From positions 19,663,792 through 19,727,791 of the forward strand of contig NC_050173.1 in the NCBI RefSeq assembly GCF_008315115.2: a DNA stretch of 64,000 nt, written 5' to 3'. Position numbers and translations under genes: made by a program. How positions within the stretch are numbered: the stretch's first letter is position 1; each line of letters opens with the position of its first letter. Below are positions 1 to 12,883 of the stretch, piece by piece. Below the pieces are notes generated by a model. It was given only the letters and a program-made list of their open reading frames with translations, was not told where the DNA came from and did no database searches. This DNA comes from Sander lucioperca. Lineage: Eukaryota > Chordata > Actinopteri > Perciformes > Percidae.

Positions 1-249
1 CCCGACAGGCATTAAGATATTTATGTCCAATCCCGACCCGAGCCCGACACAGTTAAAATCTTGTTTTTTTCTCATACTAATGACACTAATGAATGTTTGT
101 TTGTGTGGAAAGCCCGCATTTATTAAGCAACTGTAGGAAGGCATTCAGAAATGTCAACAGATGAGCGCATCAGCGCACATGGGGCAACATGGGATCTATT
201 TACATAATCCATCCATCAAAGTTTAGGCTAATCCATGGTTTTATGCAGA

Positions 250-2300
250 AAAGATTAGATTAGATTATATTAGATTCAGTACAGAAGTACAAAGACAGCG
301 AAATGCAGTTTGCGTCCAACCAGAAGTGCAAAAAAAGCAGAAAAGTGCAATGCGATATACAAGAATAGACAAGTGATGCATAGGCAGGACAAGAAATATA
401 TTGCAGTGTTATAAGAGCAGAATAAATATGGCTATGTAATATGAACAATGTATGAACAACATGTACAGATATGTGCAATGTAGTAGCAGTGACATTATAA
501 TAGTAGTAAGAATAATATAGATATAGATATATGCAGTGTATTAACAGAATATATAATAAGAAAAACTGAATAAATATGGATATACTGAATGAACCATATA
601 GACAGATATGTACAGTGTGGTAACATTATAAGAGTAGTAAGAAGAATAAATGTATGTGCAGGAGAGATGGTATGAAGAGCAGTAGAATATGGCTATGTAT
701 AGGTGTAATTACAGTATGTACATCTGTAAATAAATAAATGGAACACTATGGGTGGGGTAGGGTAGTGCAAATTGTCCGGGAGGGGGGCTTAGTAGGTTAA
801 ATTTTCACCGGGATCCAGAGCAGTAGTTCAGTAGGGTGACAGCCGCAGGAAAGGAGCTTCCTCTGAACCTGCTGGTATGGGTGCGGAGAGACCTGAGACG
901 CCTCCTGAACCAGAGTGGGGTGAACAGGTTGTGGTTGGGGTGAGAACAGTTTTTGATGATGTGCACGCCTTACGCAAGCATCGGTTGCCCTGCATGGTCT
1001 CGATGGAGGGGAATGAGGAACCGGTGATGCGTTGGGCAGTTTTCACCACCAGCGGTAGAAGTTCACCAGGATCTGATGGGACAGGTGGACCTTCTTGAGT
1101 CTCCTCAGAAAGAAGAGACGCTGGTGAGCCTTTTTGATCAGGGTAGAGTTGTTGAGGGTCGAAGAGAGGTCCTCAGAGATGTGGACACCCAGAAACTTGA
1201 AGCTGGTGACACGCTCCACCTCAGTCCCGTTAATGAGGATGGGGGTGTGTGTGCTAGCTTTAGACTTCCTGAATTCCACAATGAGCTCTTTGGTCTTCTT
1301 GGTGTTGAGAGCCAGGTTGTTGTCAGTGCAGTGACAGATTAAATATGTCAGTCGGGGCGGCCTCTAGCTCACCCAGTAAGAGAGTTCGCCCCATGTTGGC
1401 TGAGTCCTTCAGCGGCCTGGGTTCGAATCCGACCTGCGGCCCTTTGCTGCGTGTCATCCCCCATCTCTCTCCCCCTTTCACATCTATCCACTGTCACTAC
1501 AATAAAGGGAAAAGCCCCAAAAAAAATCTTTAAAAAAAAAAAAAAAAAAAAAAGATTAAATATGTCAGTCCAAACCTCAGTCACCTGCACAGCACAAGCC
1601 CTGAGTACGCGTCCGGGGATACCATCAGGACCAGCATCCTTGCGTGCATTAATTCTGCTCAGTGCCACACACACGTTGGTGGTGGAGAGTGTGAGGGGCT
1701 GGTGATCTGCAGAGACCACAGCCTTGATGGCCACCTCCTTGTTGTCCCTATCGAAGCGGCCAAAGAAGTGGTTCAGCTAGGTTCGGCAAGGAGGTGTCGG
1801 TGACAGGGGGGGTGGAGTTGGTAGCTTTGTAGTCTGTGATGGCCTGGATGCCTTGCCACATGCGTCAGGGGTCAAAGTTGTTCTTGAAGTGATCCTCAAT
1901 CCTTAGCTTGTGGTTGTGCTTGGCCTTTTTGATGCCCCTATTCAGGTTAGCCCTGGATGAGTTATAGGCTTGAGCATCATCTGATCTGAATGCAATGTCA
2001 CGTGCCTTCAGCAGGAATCTGACCTCACTGTTTATCCATGGCTTCTGAATAGGGAAAGTGGTAATCCGTTTGAGGGTGGTGACACTGTTGATGTGAGAGT
2101 TGATACAGTCCAGAACGGAGGAGGCATATGAGTCAATGTCTGTGTGGGAGTCATGGGTGGCCTGAGTTGCGAACACTCTCCAGTCAGTGTTTCCAAAATG
2201 CTGCTGATGTGCAGAGTCAGCTCCCTCTGGCCACACTTTGACCGTCCTTACTGTTGGCTTCACACGTTTGATGAGTGCTAAATACTTGGGCAGTAGAAAC
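250..2300 (-). mobile_element. 5'-truncated non-LTR retrotransposon (L2/CR1-like), nested in the hAT remnant
   Basis: The minus strand carries broken reading frames in LINE order. At about 2270-1865 lies the endonuclease-RT linker (KVWPEGADSAHQ, QKPWINSEVRFLLKARDIAF, SRANLNRGIKKAK); at 1734-1560 an RT piece (NARKDAGPDGIPGRVLRACA); at 1279-1043 the RT C-terminus (FLGVHISEDLS, KKAHQRLFFLRRLKK). It is interrupted by a SINE at 1354-1552. The 3' end is a repeat of the AATCT type near 250-275. Several frameshifts and stops make it dead. The clade is assigned from memory of similar fish elements and is not certain. Confidence 0.75.
1354..1552 (+). mobile_element. tRNA-derived SINE with perfect 18-bp target duplication
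   Basis: The head contains CCTCTAGCTCACCCAGTAAG (A-box-like) and GGTTCGAATCC (B box) of RNA polymerase III promoters, followed by the fish SINE body GCGGCCCTTTGCTGCGTGTC and an A-rich tail of about 23 A. It is flanked by perfect 18-bp copies of AGATTAAATATGTCAGTC at 1336-1353 and 1553-1570. It interrupts the minus-strand LINE coding sequence, so it is the youngest layer of this nest. Confidence 0.9.
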
Positions 2301-2711
2301 GAAGAGGTGAAAAAGGATTGCATCAACAGTGGATGGCTTCAAAGCTGTCCTCCTCTGCTCGATGGTCCTGCCAGCAGCGCTGAAGTTGCGCTCACTAGCC
2401 TAATATGCACGTGTTTCATTGTCACAGCTACATAAACAAATTTTCGCACAAAGGAAGACGGATGTTAGGGTAATATTTTAAATTTATTTTAATCACAAAA
2501 ATGAACCTTTGCATCAAGTGAAACAGGCCCATTGGCTACCTACATAATAAGCTGTTTTAAATTTAAAAGTTCAATGCCTTATCACGCTGATGTGACCGAG
2601 CCCGACCTGAACCCAAACATCATTTCTAAATATCTGTCCGAACCCGGACCATCGGGTCCCGTCGGGTCCCATCGAGTCCCATCGGGCTCGGGTCGGGTAT
2701 CCATCCTCTAG

Positions 2712-3195
2712 TAACTAGATACACACTGGATGGATTCACAAAATGTGTGATCTGGATATTAAATGAAAATGTTGGACTGATGTTGGAAAATTGTTTTTCA
2801 TTCTTAAGAGCAGCAGGCGATCTGAGTCATGTAGTCAGAAAATTTGTTTTCCCAGATATAGATCCTGTTTATGTCAGAGAACTATCCATACTCAGAAAAA
2901 CACATTTTAACCAATATAGAATAATAAAATACATAATTGCACTCTGTGTCTGTTAGTCCGGTTGGTTCGCTAAGCACTTGCCTACAGAACAGTGAAGTTT
3001 CACTCCGTCACTGTTGCATCTTTTATAAAAGTGTGTCTGTAATGTCCTTTATTCTTCCTTTGATTTGAGATGTGAGCTTCAGGCTGCTTTGTGACTGTGT
3101 ATTGAACGGCACCTGCTCAACACAGCCTTTTGGATACAAGATCAATTCATTCTTTTTACACAATGCAATACTGTTTGGCAGCTAACATTCAAGTA
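2712..3195. other. intron 1 sequence without recognised content
   Basis: AT-rich unique-looking intron sequence. A 69-codon open frame at 2747-2956 has no recognisable motif. Confidence 0.5.
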
Positions 3196-3600
3196 AAAGG
3201 TGCCCTGTGGAGTTTTCTTGCAAACCAACAAAAGTTACATAACATTCAGTGTTACTCTCCGATGCGCATTGTGTGTATCCTTGAAGTCTACCAGTCATGT
3301 TGAGTGCATTTCTTTCCTTGTAAAACTTTTGCAAAGCCAAAGTAGTGTTTACATCCATGTTTACTACCTTGCATTATTTTTCTTCCCTGCTTTTCTTGGT
3401 CCAATCCATTGCAGCATATCTTGCTGTGTTATTGGCACTAGAGGATTAGGAAATAGTGTAAAACCATCTACAGAACAGTGTTCTGTGCAACACACACATC
3501 CTCATGCACATGCATGAGACAAAAAAAAACAGTGACCTGTTCATAGAAAAGCAGCTCCAAAGTGCTTCTAGAGGTTACAAACTCCACAGGGAAGCCTTTT
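3196..3600. mobile_element. MITE-like element with terminal inverted repeats
   Basis: AAAAGGTGCCCTGTGGAGTT at 3196 is matched in inverted orientation by AAACTCCACAGGGAAGCCTT ending at 3600. The element is about 405 bp, AT-rich inside and codes for nothing recognisable. The motif GGTGCCCTGTGGAGTTTTC is familiar from fish dispersed repeats; the superfamily is not determined. Confidence 0.6.
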
Positions 3601-4817
3601 CAATTATTAATATTAATTTCATTTTTAAGATAAAAATGTACAGCATCCACCCTGCTGGGGTGTCTATGACTGGCACATGTCATACAATGAGTCATACTTG
3701 TGTTTACTTCACAATTTCTGTTTTGAAGTGAAGACACCGGAAAATTGTGGGAACAACCATCTGTAATGCCAATTACTGAGGCCTTTTCTATGCTGCGGAA
3801 CATCTGTTAATTTGTGTACTATACCTCTTTGTGAAGCCCACTAGGGAGCTGCTGTCGTGCAATTCCAGGTGTACATGACAACACACGTATGTGGCTGCCT
3901 GCTAATTAGCGAATGACCATTTGACTGGATTTTAAACTCTTTCTCTTTGACCCCACGAAAAAAAGAAGCGACTTCAATCCGTTTTTGAAAGCAATTTTGG
4001 AATCAGAGTTGCTTGAATTTGCTAGATTTGACAACTCTGCATAGAGTTTGACTTGGCAAAATGATATTAATATATTACAAGAGAGTGGACGACGACAGGA
4101 ATGGTTATGTAGAGCAGCAGAAAACATGTATTTTATGTTGTAAATGGTTTGTAGAAAACATTACTTTTGTAGGCGGAAAAGTTAAACGTTAGTCCTTTAT
4201 TTCCAATAGTAACACTGAGTACAACCTAAATACATACTGCCTTCTGCCAGCGGAGTCAGGTCAACCAGTTCATCCTTCTTTGCCTCCTGCACATGAAAAC
4301 CTCTTCTAGACTGATGGAGATCATCAGACAAAAATAACTGAGATGAACTATATTGAGTTTATAAATATAACAGAAGAAATCTATGTCAGTGCAGAAGGCT
4401 TCTACAGCAGCAAACACAATTCAGTTAAAGACCACCTTTCAATCTGCTCCAGATGGACTTTGTCTGTTGGTGAAAATGAAAATCACAAAGCAGAGGTCCG
4501 CGCTCCTCCCATCCACACTAGGGACCAAAGTCATGTGCAGATAGACACTCTGATGCTCAACTGTCAGTTTGGAGAGTCAGACTGCATCTCTATGCAGCTG
4601 TTGCCACTTTTGACAGCTTCCACTGCGTTCATGCCTTAAATTCAGAAAAAGCCCCTAGGCCCCTAAACTTCAGCATTCAGTGTTGTTGAGAGGACAGACC
4701 TGACAGCACTCAGCACACAATGGTTTCACTGTCATTAAATAAAGATAGCAGTGTTGTGTTGTGTTTTTTGTCAGCCTGCTCAGCAGTCTGACAAAGGACA
4801 CTGAATGTTCTACATCA
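3601..4817. other. intron 1 sequence without recognised content
   Basis: Open frames at 4343-4639 (+, 98 codons) and on the minus strand show no known motif and no splice-bounded homology. No clear repeat borders seen. Confidence 0.5.
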
Positions 4818-5396
4818 GCCAGAATTGAATACTTCATTTGCACATACAGTACATACAGTATATACTTCACTTGTACATACATGCATACTTAATGCATGTA
4901 CATAATGCATTTTGCCTCCACCTGTCTCAACCTCTTCATTTATGTTATTATCGGTTGGTGTGCCACCTTGTTGTAGCAACTTCAAGTTAACGTCACGAAG
5001 TTGGGATAAATAAGTATGTTTCTTACGAAAGTTAAGTAAGTTAAGTAATCATTAAATAAGTCACTAGGTCAGCAAATTGACCTATGGTTTTGGACTGGAC
5101 TTGAACCCTGACCTGAGTGAAAGTCCTGTGTTTATGCGTGCCACCATCCTCCGCAACCACCAACCCAACAGTACATACTTATGCACACAAACATACATAC
5201 TCACATATGTTATGCATGTATGTGCTAGTGAAGTATCCATGTATGTGCAAGTGAAGTATATATGTATGCGCAAGTGAAGTTTATATGTATGCGAAAGTGA
5301 AGTATGCATGTATGTGCAAGTGTTTAGTACCAGTATATATGTGTGCAAGTGAAGTATACTGTATATGTATGTGCAAGTAAATTATTCAATTCTGGC
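4818..5396. repeat. foldback element built of a minisatellite-like unit
   Basis: GCCAGAATTGAATACTTC at 4818 pairs with the inverted ATTATTCAATTCTGGC ending at 5396. The right arm (5215-5380) is a degenerate tandem array whose unit is like ATGTATGTGCAAGTGAAGT; the left arm (about 4835-4890) holds two inverted copies. About 320 bp of unrelated sequence lies between the arms. Confidence 0.65.
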
Positions 5397-8300
5397 CTAG
5401 GCTGCTACTAACATGCATGCAAAAGGTGACACTTTAGCAGGCATGTCCATTCAAATTCCTTTTTTTCTAATATGGTGATTTTTTACCACACATAGTACAC
5501 AGTACTTGTAAACTGTCTCAGTCAGGGCTATTTGCCTGAATGGCCAATGTGGCAGGTACAGCAGTTCATTAAAGGAGTTTGAGCCTGCCAGTTTTTCGAG
5601 TTATTATGCCACATTCTGGATGCCAAAATGTAACTTTGTGGCTGCAATCTGTGATTGTATGCCAACTGATCTTTAGAATGTCATGAAGTTCATCCTGAAT
5701 GTATTATGCTATTTGTATCCAACTCCCTTTAGCTCCAGGAATGTGGCAGTGATGTAAAGCCCTTTGAACAAGCCGGCCAAACCCTGTCTATCCATGGCTC
5801 TGGTCCCAATTGGTGGCAGCCGGCTGACACATCTCCTGGTTGCTATTTTTCCACATCCTAGTTATTTACCTAGCAGGAAATGTCACCAAGAGAGCTTTGA
5901 TAGACAGCCATTTTCCATTGCTCTCATCTCCGGTCTTCTTTCTCTCTTTCTTTTTTACCCATCTTATCTATCTCTCTCCCTCACTGCACCTACCTGTTTC
6001 TCTCTCTTATCATAACATCATGTGTAAAACTATCTGTGTCTTGCTCTCCAGGGAATAGGCTGACATTTGCACTTGAATATTGTAGTAATTTGCTTGTCCT
6101 AAAGTACGTGAACAGACAGAACCCTACTTTGCACTTTAGACATGGAAAAATACCAGCAACTGTGACCTCACCCTTGAGTCATCAGCATATGGCCGTGTAT
6201 TGGTCTGTGTTTATGAACGTGTAGTGCACAATTCAGGTGCTGGAGAAAGCATCCACTACTTTAGATGCTCACTGTTTTGCACAGTGTGTATAGCTGTGCA
6301 TGTGGGTCTTCATTACATTACTTCATTTATTTACTTTATAATATATTTTCCCTTATATTACAGGAATACAGTATGTGTGTTGCAGCAGGTGGCATTGTGA
6401 TATATCAGTGAATTATTGATGGTTATGATCCGAGATCTCATTCCCTCTTTCCTGTGTGGGAAACCCTGTGCTACTATTTAATCATCTTAAAGCAATAAAT
6501 CACTTAGGTGTATTACTGTTGTGGGTAAAGGTGCATTCCTAAAAATGGGAAAACTGACAAGGACAGATATACTGCCAGTAATTTCAAGATTGCACCAACC
6601 CAAATTCCCTACTCAGCTCTAAAAGTCCAAACATTTAGTAAGGCACAGTACCAAGGTGTCCTGATACAGATGTTTACAGATGAATTTCCTTGAGGTTTAC
6701 ATATATATATGTCGCTATCAGGCATAAACCTTTTATCTCTATATTTCGTATTTTTCTATATTGTTTTTCATTAATCAATGTCTGTCTGTGGGTTTTACAA
6801 ATATTTAAACAGCGACAAGGCGATTTCATCTGACTTCGTCTGAGGTAAATAGCTTAAAAACAACGGTTTTGGACATACAAGGTTTTCACCCGACGGCGAT
6901 GATATGTTGTTTTGTTTTGAATGACCAAATCAGATGTATCAAGTTGAAGGCATTCTTCCACTGTTACTGTGGTTTCTTGTCCTAAAATACACAGCAGAAA
7001 ATAGTTATCAATGAAACATATGTGCAACGTGAAACATAGGCCTTATGTCTGCAAATACACACAATTCAGATTAAACAAAAGATTTGGTGGTTTTATTCAA
7101 ACCACATGGCCATATTGAATAAATGCAGCCTATAAACAGAGGTAGTGTACCAAAGCCACCAAAACACTGCCTTGTTCTTCCCAGACATGTCACAATATGT
7201 CGGCTTTACTACAACAGCAACCAACATTCCCCATTTCCTTTTTCTACAGTCATGTTTGATTTGTGTATATAACTGTGGCCACACAGTGTACAGAAGATTG
7301 TACACTGCAGACAATCTACTGTTGTCATTCATCATTAAAGTGTTTTCGGTTTGACAAAGAAACTAGAACACTGGATGAACAAGTGCGATGATAAACTCTT
7401 CTCCAGTAGAATATAGACTTTGGTATTCACTTTCATCAACAACCTAACATACTAGTGACACTGCTGGAACTGTCTGACATCACCAGACCAAATGGAAAAT
7501 GTGAATTAGTCTGGGAAGTGGGAAAGAAATAAAGCCTGAGTTTTGGAAAAATGTAAACAGACTACAACAGGCAGAGATGAGCTGGTAAATAAAACTTTTG
7601 CCATATCCTGTCACAAGCACGGCTAACACATCTTTCTTGAGTTGATTGACCGAAAATATACCGTCCGGTTTGTTCAATACTGACGCAATAGTGGCTTAAA
7701 CAGGTTTCACATCAGCTTCAGCCATCTTGGCTGTTTTCGAAAATGCCTCAACGACGCTCCTCATTATGGACTTTGTCTCAGACACTGTATTAAATACACG
7801 GTTGTGATTGGCCCAGCACATCTCAGGCTGCTAAAAATCTGTCATGCACATTTGTCTGGTTTCCAGGCAAGGAAATGTCTAGTTTCTATGAAGTCTCAGA
7901 ATCAAGTTTATTGATAAGTCATCAATAGCCTTATTCCTTAAAAGTAGTTGCCACTACATTTTAACTTTTTGAAGGTAAATTGCACAGTGCAGTAGACTCA
8001 TATACATTGTTCAACAGTAGGCTACAGCTCAGTATGAAAGCAATATATATCGCAGACCTTTTGACGCACTTCAGTTTAATTTTGGGGAAATTACTGAGAT
8101 CCTGACCTTGTCTTTGAGTAATGTGTAAAGTTGAATTATAATGGGCTGTCCAGCTAATAATGGATAATGGGCAATCCAGCCCTTTCATATCAATCCAGCC
8201 CAGAAAACAGGCATATCATTTAAATATAGTATCTATACTGTACAATGCACAAAGCAAGGAATGCCGTCATGTGTGTGGTTATTGAAGAAACAAGAACAGT

Positions 8301-9025
8301 AGACTGGGGAATCAGCACAACCAGTAACAACAGCATGTAGAAGAAATAAGATGCACAGACAGAGGTGCAACAGGATGAGGCATTGGCAGCTAAACTCGCC
8401 TCATTAAACTGTCAAATATGTCAGCAGAGTTTATAAGATCAGCTGATCATAACGCAGAATACTTAAGGCACATGTATTGTAGTGGTAAAATCAGTGCAAG
8501 CTGCATGAGGGCAAAATATATTTAAATCTAACATCAATCAGTAACTTTATAAACAAAGCAGTAATATGGGAACACTGCCTCAGGAGGGGTTGCCATTATC
8601 ACAATGACAGACTTTAGATTCAAGAGGTTTATGTGAAAATGGCTGGGTATATTTGAGTTTCAGATTTCACAGGCAAAACTATTTTTTCACCAAAGCATGT
8701 TTTCACACATAATCCAGCCAGTGATGTGTTATACTGTATATTTTTTTTTTCCATTTCATTATAATTTGCATCGTGTACTCCAGCGTTAGCCGGTTGATTA
8801 CAGGTATCATTTTTTATCAGCCGATCACTAAAATCTTTTCACGTAGTGGTTTTTCCCCCATCAGAAAGTCAAGAGGGCTCTGAGGAAGAAATGGCGTTGA
8901 AAAAATGCACTATATTTTTCTCCACACTTCCACACCTCCATTCCTTTAAAATGTCTGTCCATTAACTCTGCTCTCCAGTTCCATTCATTTCTTCTCTCCC
9001 AGCAGTTATTCTATGCAAAAGTCTT

Positions 9026-9028
<3 letters not shown>
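5397..9028. other. intron 1 sequence without recognised content
   Basis: AT-rich intron DNA. Small open frames (for example 7145-7354) have no recognisable product. No element borders could be defined by eye. Confidence 0.45.

Positions 9029-9081
<53 letters not shown>
9029..9081 (+). repeat. (TG)n microsatellite
   Basis: About 26 uninterrupted GT/TG units. Confidence 0.95.
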
Positions 9082-9084
<3 letters not shown>

Positions 9085-10214
9085 GAGATAGAGGGTTTTA
9101 TTTTCATACATCAAGGAGAAAGAATAATTTCTGAGACACTTGAGCATGACCCAAAAAAATCTCCTAATTTCATGACCAGATGCTGCTGCATGAGAGGTGC
9201 AAATATGGCACAGCTTCAAAAGGAGATAAGCAGGAACACATCGCTAGGTGTGCTGGCATAAGTCACATTCAATGACATCCTCTCATGTAAGGCCTTTTAA
9301 AAGCACTTCACTACCTTACGGTCCTGACGCATCACAGTCAGTGATGTGCCAATAATTACATTAGAACACACCCTCTAGCCTAATATTGATTATATGTACA
9401 ACTGTTACCAACAAAATAAAATATATAATCAAACTGTATTCATATTGTGAGGCAATTTGCTTATAAAAATAAAAAAAAAACAAGAGAGGATTTCTACTCC
9501 CTGCTGAGTCAACCTCAGCCAGCCAATTTGAGCTAATGTTAGCTTTGTAGAGATCGTAGGTTTTCCCAAACATTTAGTTTCATCAATAACAATGTTTCAA
9601 AAGTTTTTGATTCAACTCTGGAATGTTGACATGGAAATGGTGGAGTTATATTATTTTAGTGATGAGCATTGTGTGCTTAAACAGTTCTGGATGTGCTATC
9701 ATGCTGATTTGAGCATGTTCTAAATGTCTAGTTGACCAATCTGATTGCCTGGTCGGATCTACTTGGTGCATAACAGAGAAGAGAGCCAGGCCACCTTATC
9801 CCATAAGAAGCAGATGTCTCTTTTTGCAAGGAGCACTTGCAAAGGTGTGAATATAACCCCTCATATGCCCAAATATACACAAATGCTCATTGACACAGTC
9901 CAAGTAGATTCAAGTACAGTTGTTTTTTTATGAACTTACACCGTCAAACCACATTTCTTTGGACACTCTCCTCTAGTGTACATCAGTGTGCATGGCTGTG
10001 GTGGTGAGCCAGTTACCTAATGCTTGCTAGTGGATTTTACTACTACACCAGTGCAAGGTCACTGTGCCAGAGACCTCATTACTTTTTTTGTGTGTTTATA
10101 AAGGAGAACCTGTGTATTAGGGTGTGAATCTCTTGTCAAAACAAGCACAAAGTAATAAGTCCAACAAGCGAATAGCCCAAGAAAACATGTCTTTGACTTT
10201 CACCCAGTGTACTG

Positions 10215-10216
<2 letters not shown>
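9082..10216. other. intron 1 sequence without recognised content
   Basis: No coding or repeat structure recognised. Confidence 0.45.
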
Positions 10217-10282
<66 letters not shown>

Positions 10283-10332
10283 CATGCACACAAGCACAAA
10301 CAATTCTCTTTCTTCTAGATCTGACTCTCCTT

Positions 10333-10368
<36 letters not shown>
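10217..10368 (+). repeat. two adjacent (CA)n microsatellites
   Basis: A (CA) array of about 33 units at 10217-10283 with a few GC interruptions, and a second of about 16 units at 10336-10368. Confidence 0.95.
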
Positions 10369-10372
<4 letters not shown>

Positions 10373-10541
10373 CTTACACGGTGGGACATGGCAGAGAGCT
10401 ATTGACTGCCTCTGCCTGGCCTGACAGACCATTCACAATTTCTCTCTGTGTGAAACCTTATGTACTGGAAAAAGGTGAGTGTGTTTGTGCATGAGTGAGT
10501 GAAATGGGTGAATTGAGAGGGTGGAAGGAAATTACTTCATG

Positions 10542-10543
<2 letters not shown>

Positions 10544-10587
<44 letters not shown>
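10544..10587 (+). repeat. (TG)n microsatellite
   Basis: About 22 TG units, in inverted sense to the CA arrays 180-270 bp upstream, so the transcript could pair locally. Confidence 0.95.
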
Positions 10588-10588
<1 letters not shown>

Positions 10589-11399
10589 TTTTTGCTGCTT
10601 TGGTTTGTCTAATGCATATATACAGCTGTAGTCACTTTCTTGGATTTCTTTTGAGAGTGCCAGGAGTTGTATGCTGACTGTGAGATCAGCTTAGACTGAG
10701 CAGCACTACAACGATGGTCTTTCTGATTATTTTTGTGGCTGCTCCAAGTCATTGGATCCACAGTTCATTCTTCTAGGTGCTATATCTAGACTCACGTCTG
10801 CATGTTTACATTACATTCAGCGTAATGTGCTGCAGAGATGGCCATTGTAAAGCTTCTGTATTTTCCATTAAAATGTTTACACTCTTTTTAAAGTAATGAA
10901 TGATATGCACAAATGAGCATCTTAAACTTGCATTATACTGTACAACCAACATTTAACATTCTAGCATGAGATTGAAGGAACCAACATCCATCAAAGTACT
11001 ACAGGAGTTGAAGAAGAAACTGGACAGCATGGGCAGTCTTACACAGAAAGAAGTGCTTTGGTATCCTTATCTTAATAACAAAGTTGCAGTTGTGCTGATA
11101 TCACATATGTCCATGATATACACCTCTAAGTGTTCCAAACATCAAAAGACAATTCAGGGCATTAGTGTTCACTATTTACCTGCTATTAGTATACTATACT
11201 CACATTTTTCTTTTATAAAATCTGTCTGCGCGAAAATATATTTTTTAAATTATCTTCATATTCATTCCTGAGATCCCTTTTTCAAATAGAAGTTCACTTT
11301 TTCAGGAATTGAGTTAAAAAATGTGGACATGGGCAAGATAAATGTAGGTAAATATCCCCTTTCAACAACAAAGTGTTTTGCATAAGACATAGAGGCATG
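10588..11399. other. intron 1 sequence without recognised content
   Basis: An open frame of 101 codons at 10966-11271 has no recognisable motif. Confidence 0.45.
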
Positions 11400-12165
11400 A
11401 AGACAAGACATAAACACAATGCAATTTAAATATAAAAAGACATTAGTTAAATGTAAGATTGAAATAAGCTAAAATAGAATAAGACAAATCAAACAGTAGA
11501 ATAAATAAATGCAGCTACAGTGCAAGAAGAAGATAATTAACTTAATAAAAGGCCGTGGCAAACAGAAAAGTCTGAAGCCCTGATTTAAAAGAACTGAGAG
11601 CTGAGCAGACTTTAAGTTTTTTCTGAGTTTGTTCCAGATATGTGGTGCAAATAAACTAAACAATAAATAAACGCTGCTTCTCCGTGTTTTGTTTTGACTC
11701 TGTGGACAGTATGCAGACCTGTCCCAGACTAATAACGGAGAAGATCAGAAATGTATTTTGGCCCTATACCATTAAGTGCTTTATAAAGCAACAATAGGAT
11801 TTAAAAGTCAATCATTTGCCACAAAGCCAGTCTAAAGATCTGATAACGGGAGTGATATGATCCACTCCCCTTGTTTAAAGACTCTTTAGGATTTTTTAGA
11901 GAAACCTGTGAAGACTGCATTACAGTAGTCAAGCCTGCTGAAGATAAACGCATGGTGTCTAAAGGCAATCATTTTAGTTTACCTTTGTTTAACTGAAGAA
12001 CATGTTGGCACATCCAATCATTGATTTGTACTCATTGCTTGTAAGGGACCACAGTCACCTGGTGATATCGTTATATAAATCGGTGTCATCTGCATAATTA
12101 TGGCAGCATAATTAAGGCAGAATAAGACAGGTCAGAACCGTGATTGTTAGGTCTGATTGTGCAGA
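11400..12165 (-). mobile_element. LINE 3' fragment (L2/CR1-like RT C-terminus)
   Basis: Read on the minus strand, the DNA between about 11940 and 11480 gives degenerate pieces of the RT C-terminal region common in fish LINEs, including FAPHIWNKLRKNLKSAQ near 11640. The nucleotide text (ACTGCATTACAGTAGTCAAG, AAGTGCTTTATAAAGCAACA) is also a familiar dispersed fish repeat. Many stops; no intact frame longer than 64 codons. Confidence 0.65.
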
Positions 12166-12772
12166 TTCTGATCTACTGGGAATAGAGCAATCCAGGGTGG
12201 AACTTATTTAACATATGTTTCTTTTTTTTCCTCTTTTCTAAATCAATTATGCATCTGTATCTGATTACAAGGCGAGATTGCTTGTTATAGTGGATATTTT
12301 GCAGTACGCTCTTGAGATCGCCAGTGAAGTCAACAATGTTTCGAATGCCCTTGTGGTTTAAGTCTGACTGACCTGACTTAGTTATTGACCCACAAACAGC
12401 TTCCCTCAACCTCCAGCTAGACCCATGTTTCTAATCTTGTGAGCAAGTCTCTTTTTGACAATGCACTGAGTGAAACCTTGTGGAAAAATTTAAGATTTTT
12501 CAGCTGAGAGTACTTAAATTGAGTTAAGAACATCTTACCCGAGAAATCATTTATTTCACATTTAAATAACAATGTTGTAATTTAGAACTACTTCAACCAC
12601 TCCTTGGAATTAGATTAATGCTTAATTAATGTTTAGCGGTGATGCATTAATGTGAAATATGCTCATGTTTTCTCTTTTTCTTCTCTCCTTCCTCTATCCA
12701 TTTTCCCTCTCTCCGACTCTGTCTCTCCTATGTGTCTCTGCCTGGGTCTTCATATTCTTTCTCTCTCCACAG
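12166..12772 (+). other. end of intron 1 with a strong pyrimidine tract
   Basis: The last 110 bases before exon 2 are strongly pyrimidine-rich (TCTC, CTTC, TTTTC runs), giving a strong acceptor at 12771-12772. Confidence 0.7.
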
Positions 12773-12883
12773 AGAAGTGTGATGAGGCTCTAGCGTCTCC
12801 TCTGCCTCACACAGCCTTCACCAGCTCATCTGTCTTCTCCAACGGATATGCACCCGGATATGCCAAGCTCAACAGGAGAGGAG
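12773..12883 (+). CDS. cntnap2: cntnap2 exon 2 (start of F5/8 type C domain)
   Basis: The block follows a long pyrimidine tract ending CTCTCTCCACAG and opens with the last two bases of a split codon, then reads KCDEALASPLPHTAF, SSSVFSNGYAPGYAKLNRRG. This is the N-terminal edge of the discoidin (F5/8 C) domain of Caspr2, including the first domain cysteine, which in the family pairs with the cysteine at the domain end (exon 4 here). It is 111 nt, starts after phase 1 and ends after phase 1 (last base G of a Gly codon), the size and phases I recall for human CNTNAP2 exon 2. The donor is GAG|GTAGAC, with poor +4 to +6 positions, and is followed at once by a short CA run. The reading frame is also open upstream, but that part is intronic. 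Confidence 0.9.

Larger units (their letters stand above)
1..2711 (-). mobile_element. hAT-type DNA transposon remnant, internally deleted, carrying a LINE
   Basis: The motif CCCGACCCGAGCCCGA at 33-48 recurs inverted near 2682-2697, as expected of terminal or subterminal inverted repeats; further partial copies lie near 2600-2660. On the minus strand at about 2404-2300 the sequence encodes ASERNFSAAGRTIEQRR followed by TALKPSTVDAILF, the C-terminal hAT dimerisation domain, preceded by an AG that looks like the acceptor of its last intron. Only about 300 bp lie between this domain and the right terminus, so most of the transposase is deleted. The left end runs off the window. Confidence 0.72.

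Noticed and set aside
4343..4639. 98-codon + frame
   Set aside because: No recognisable motif and no supporting context in the intron.
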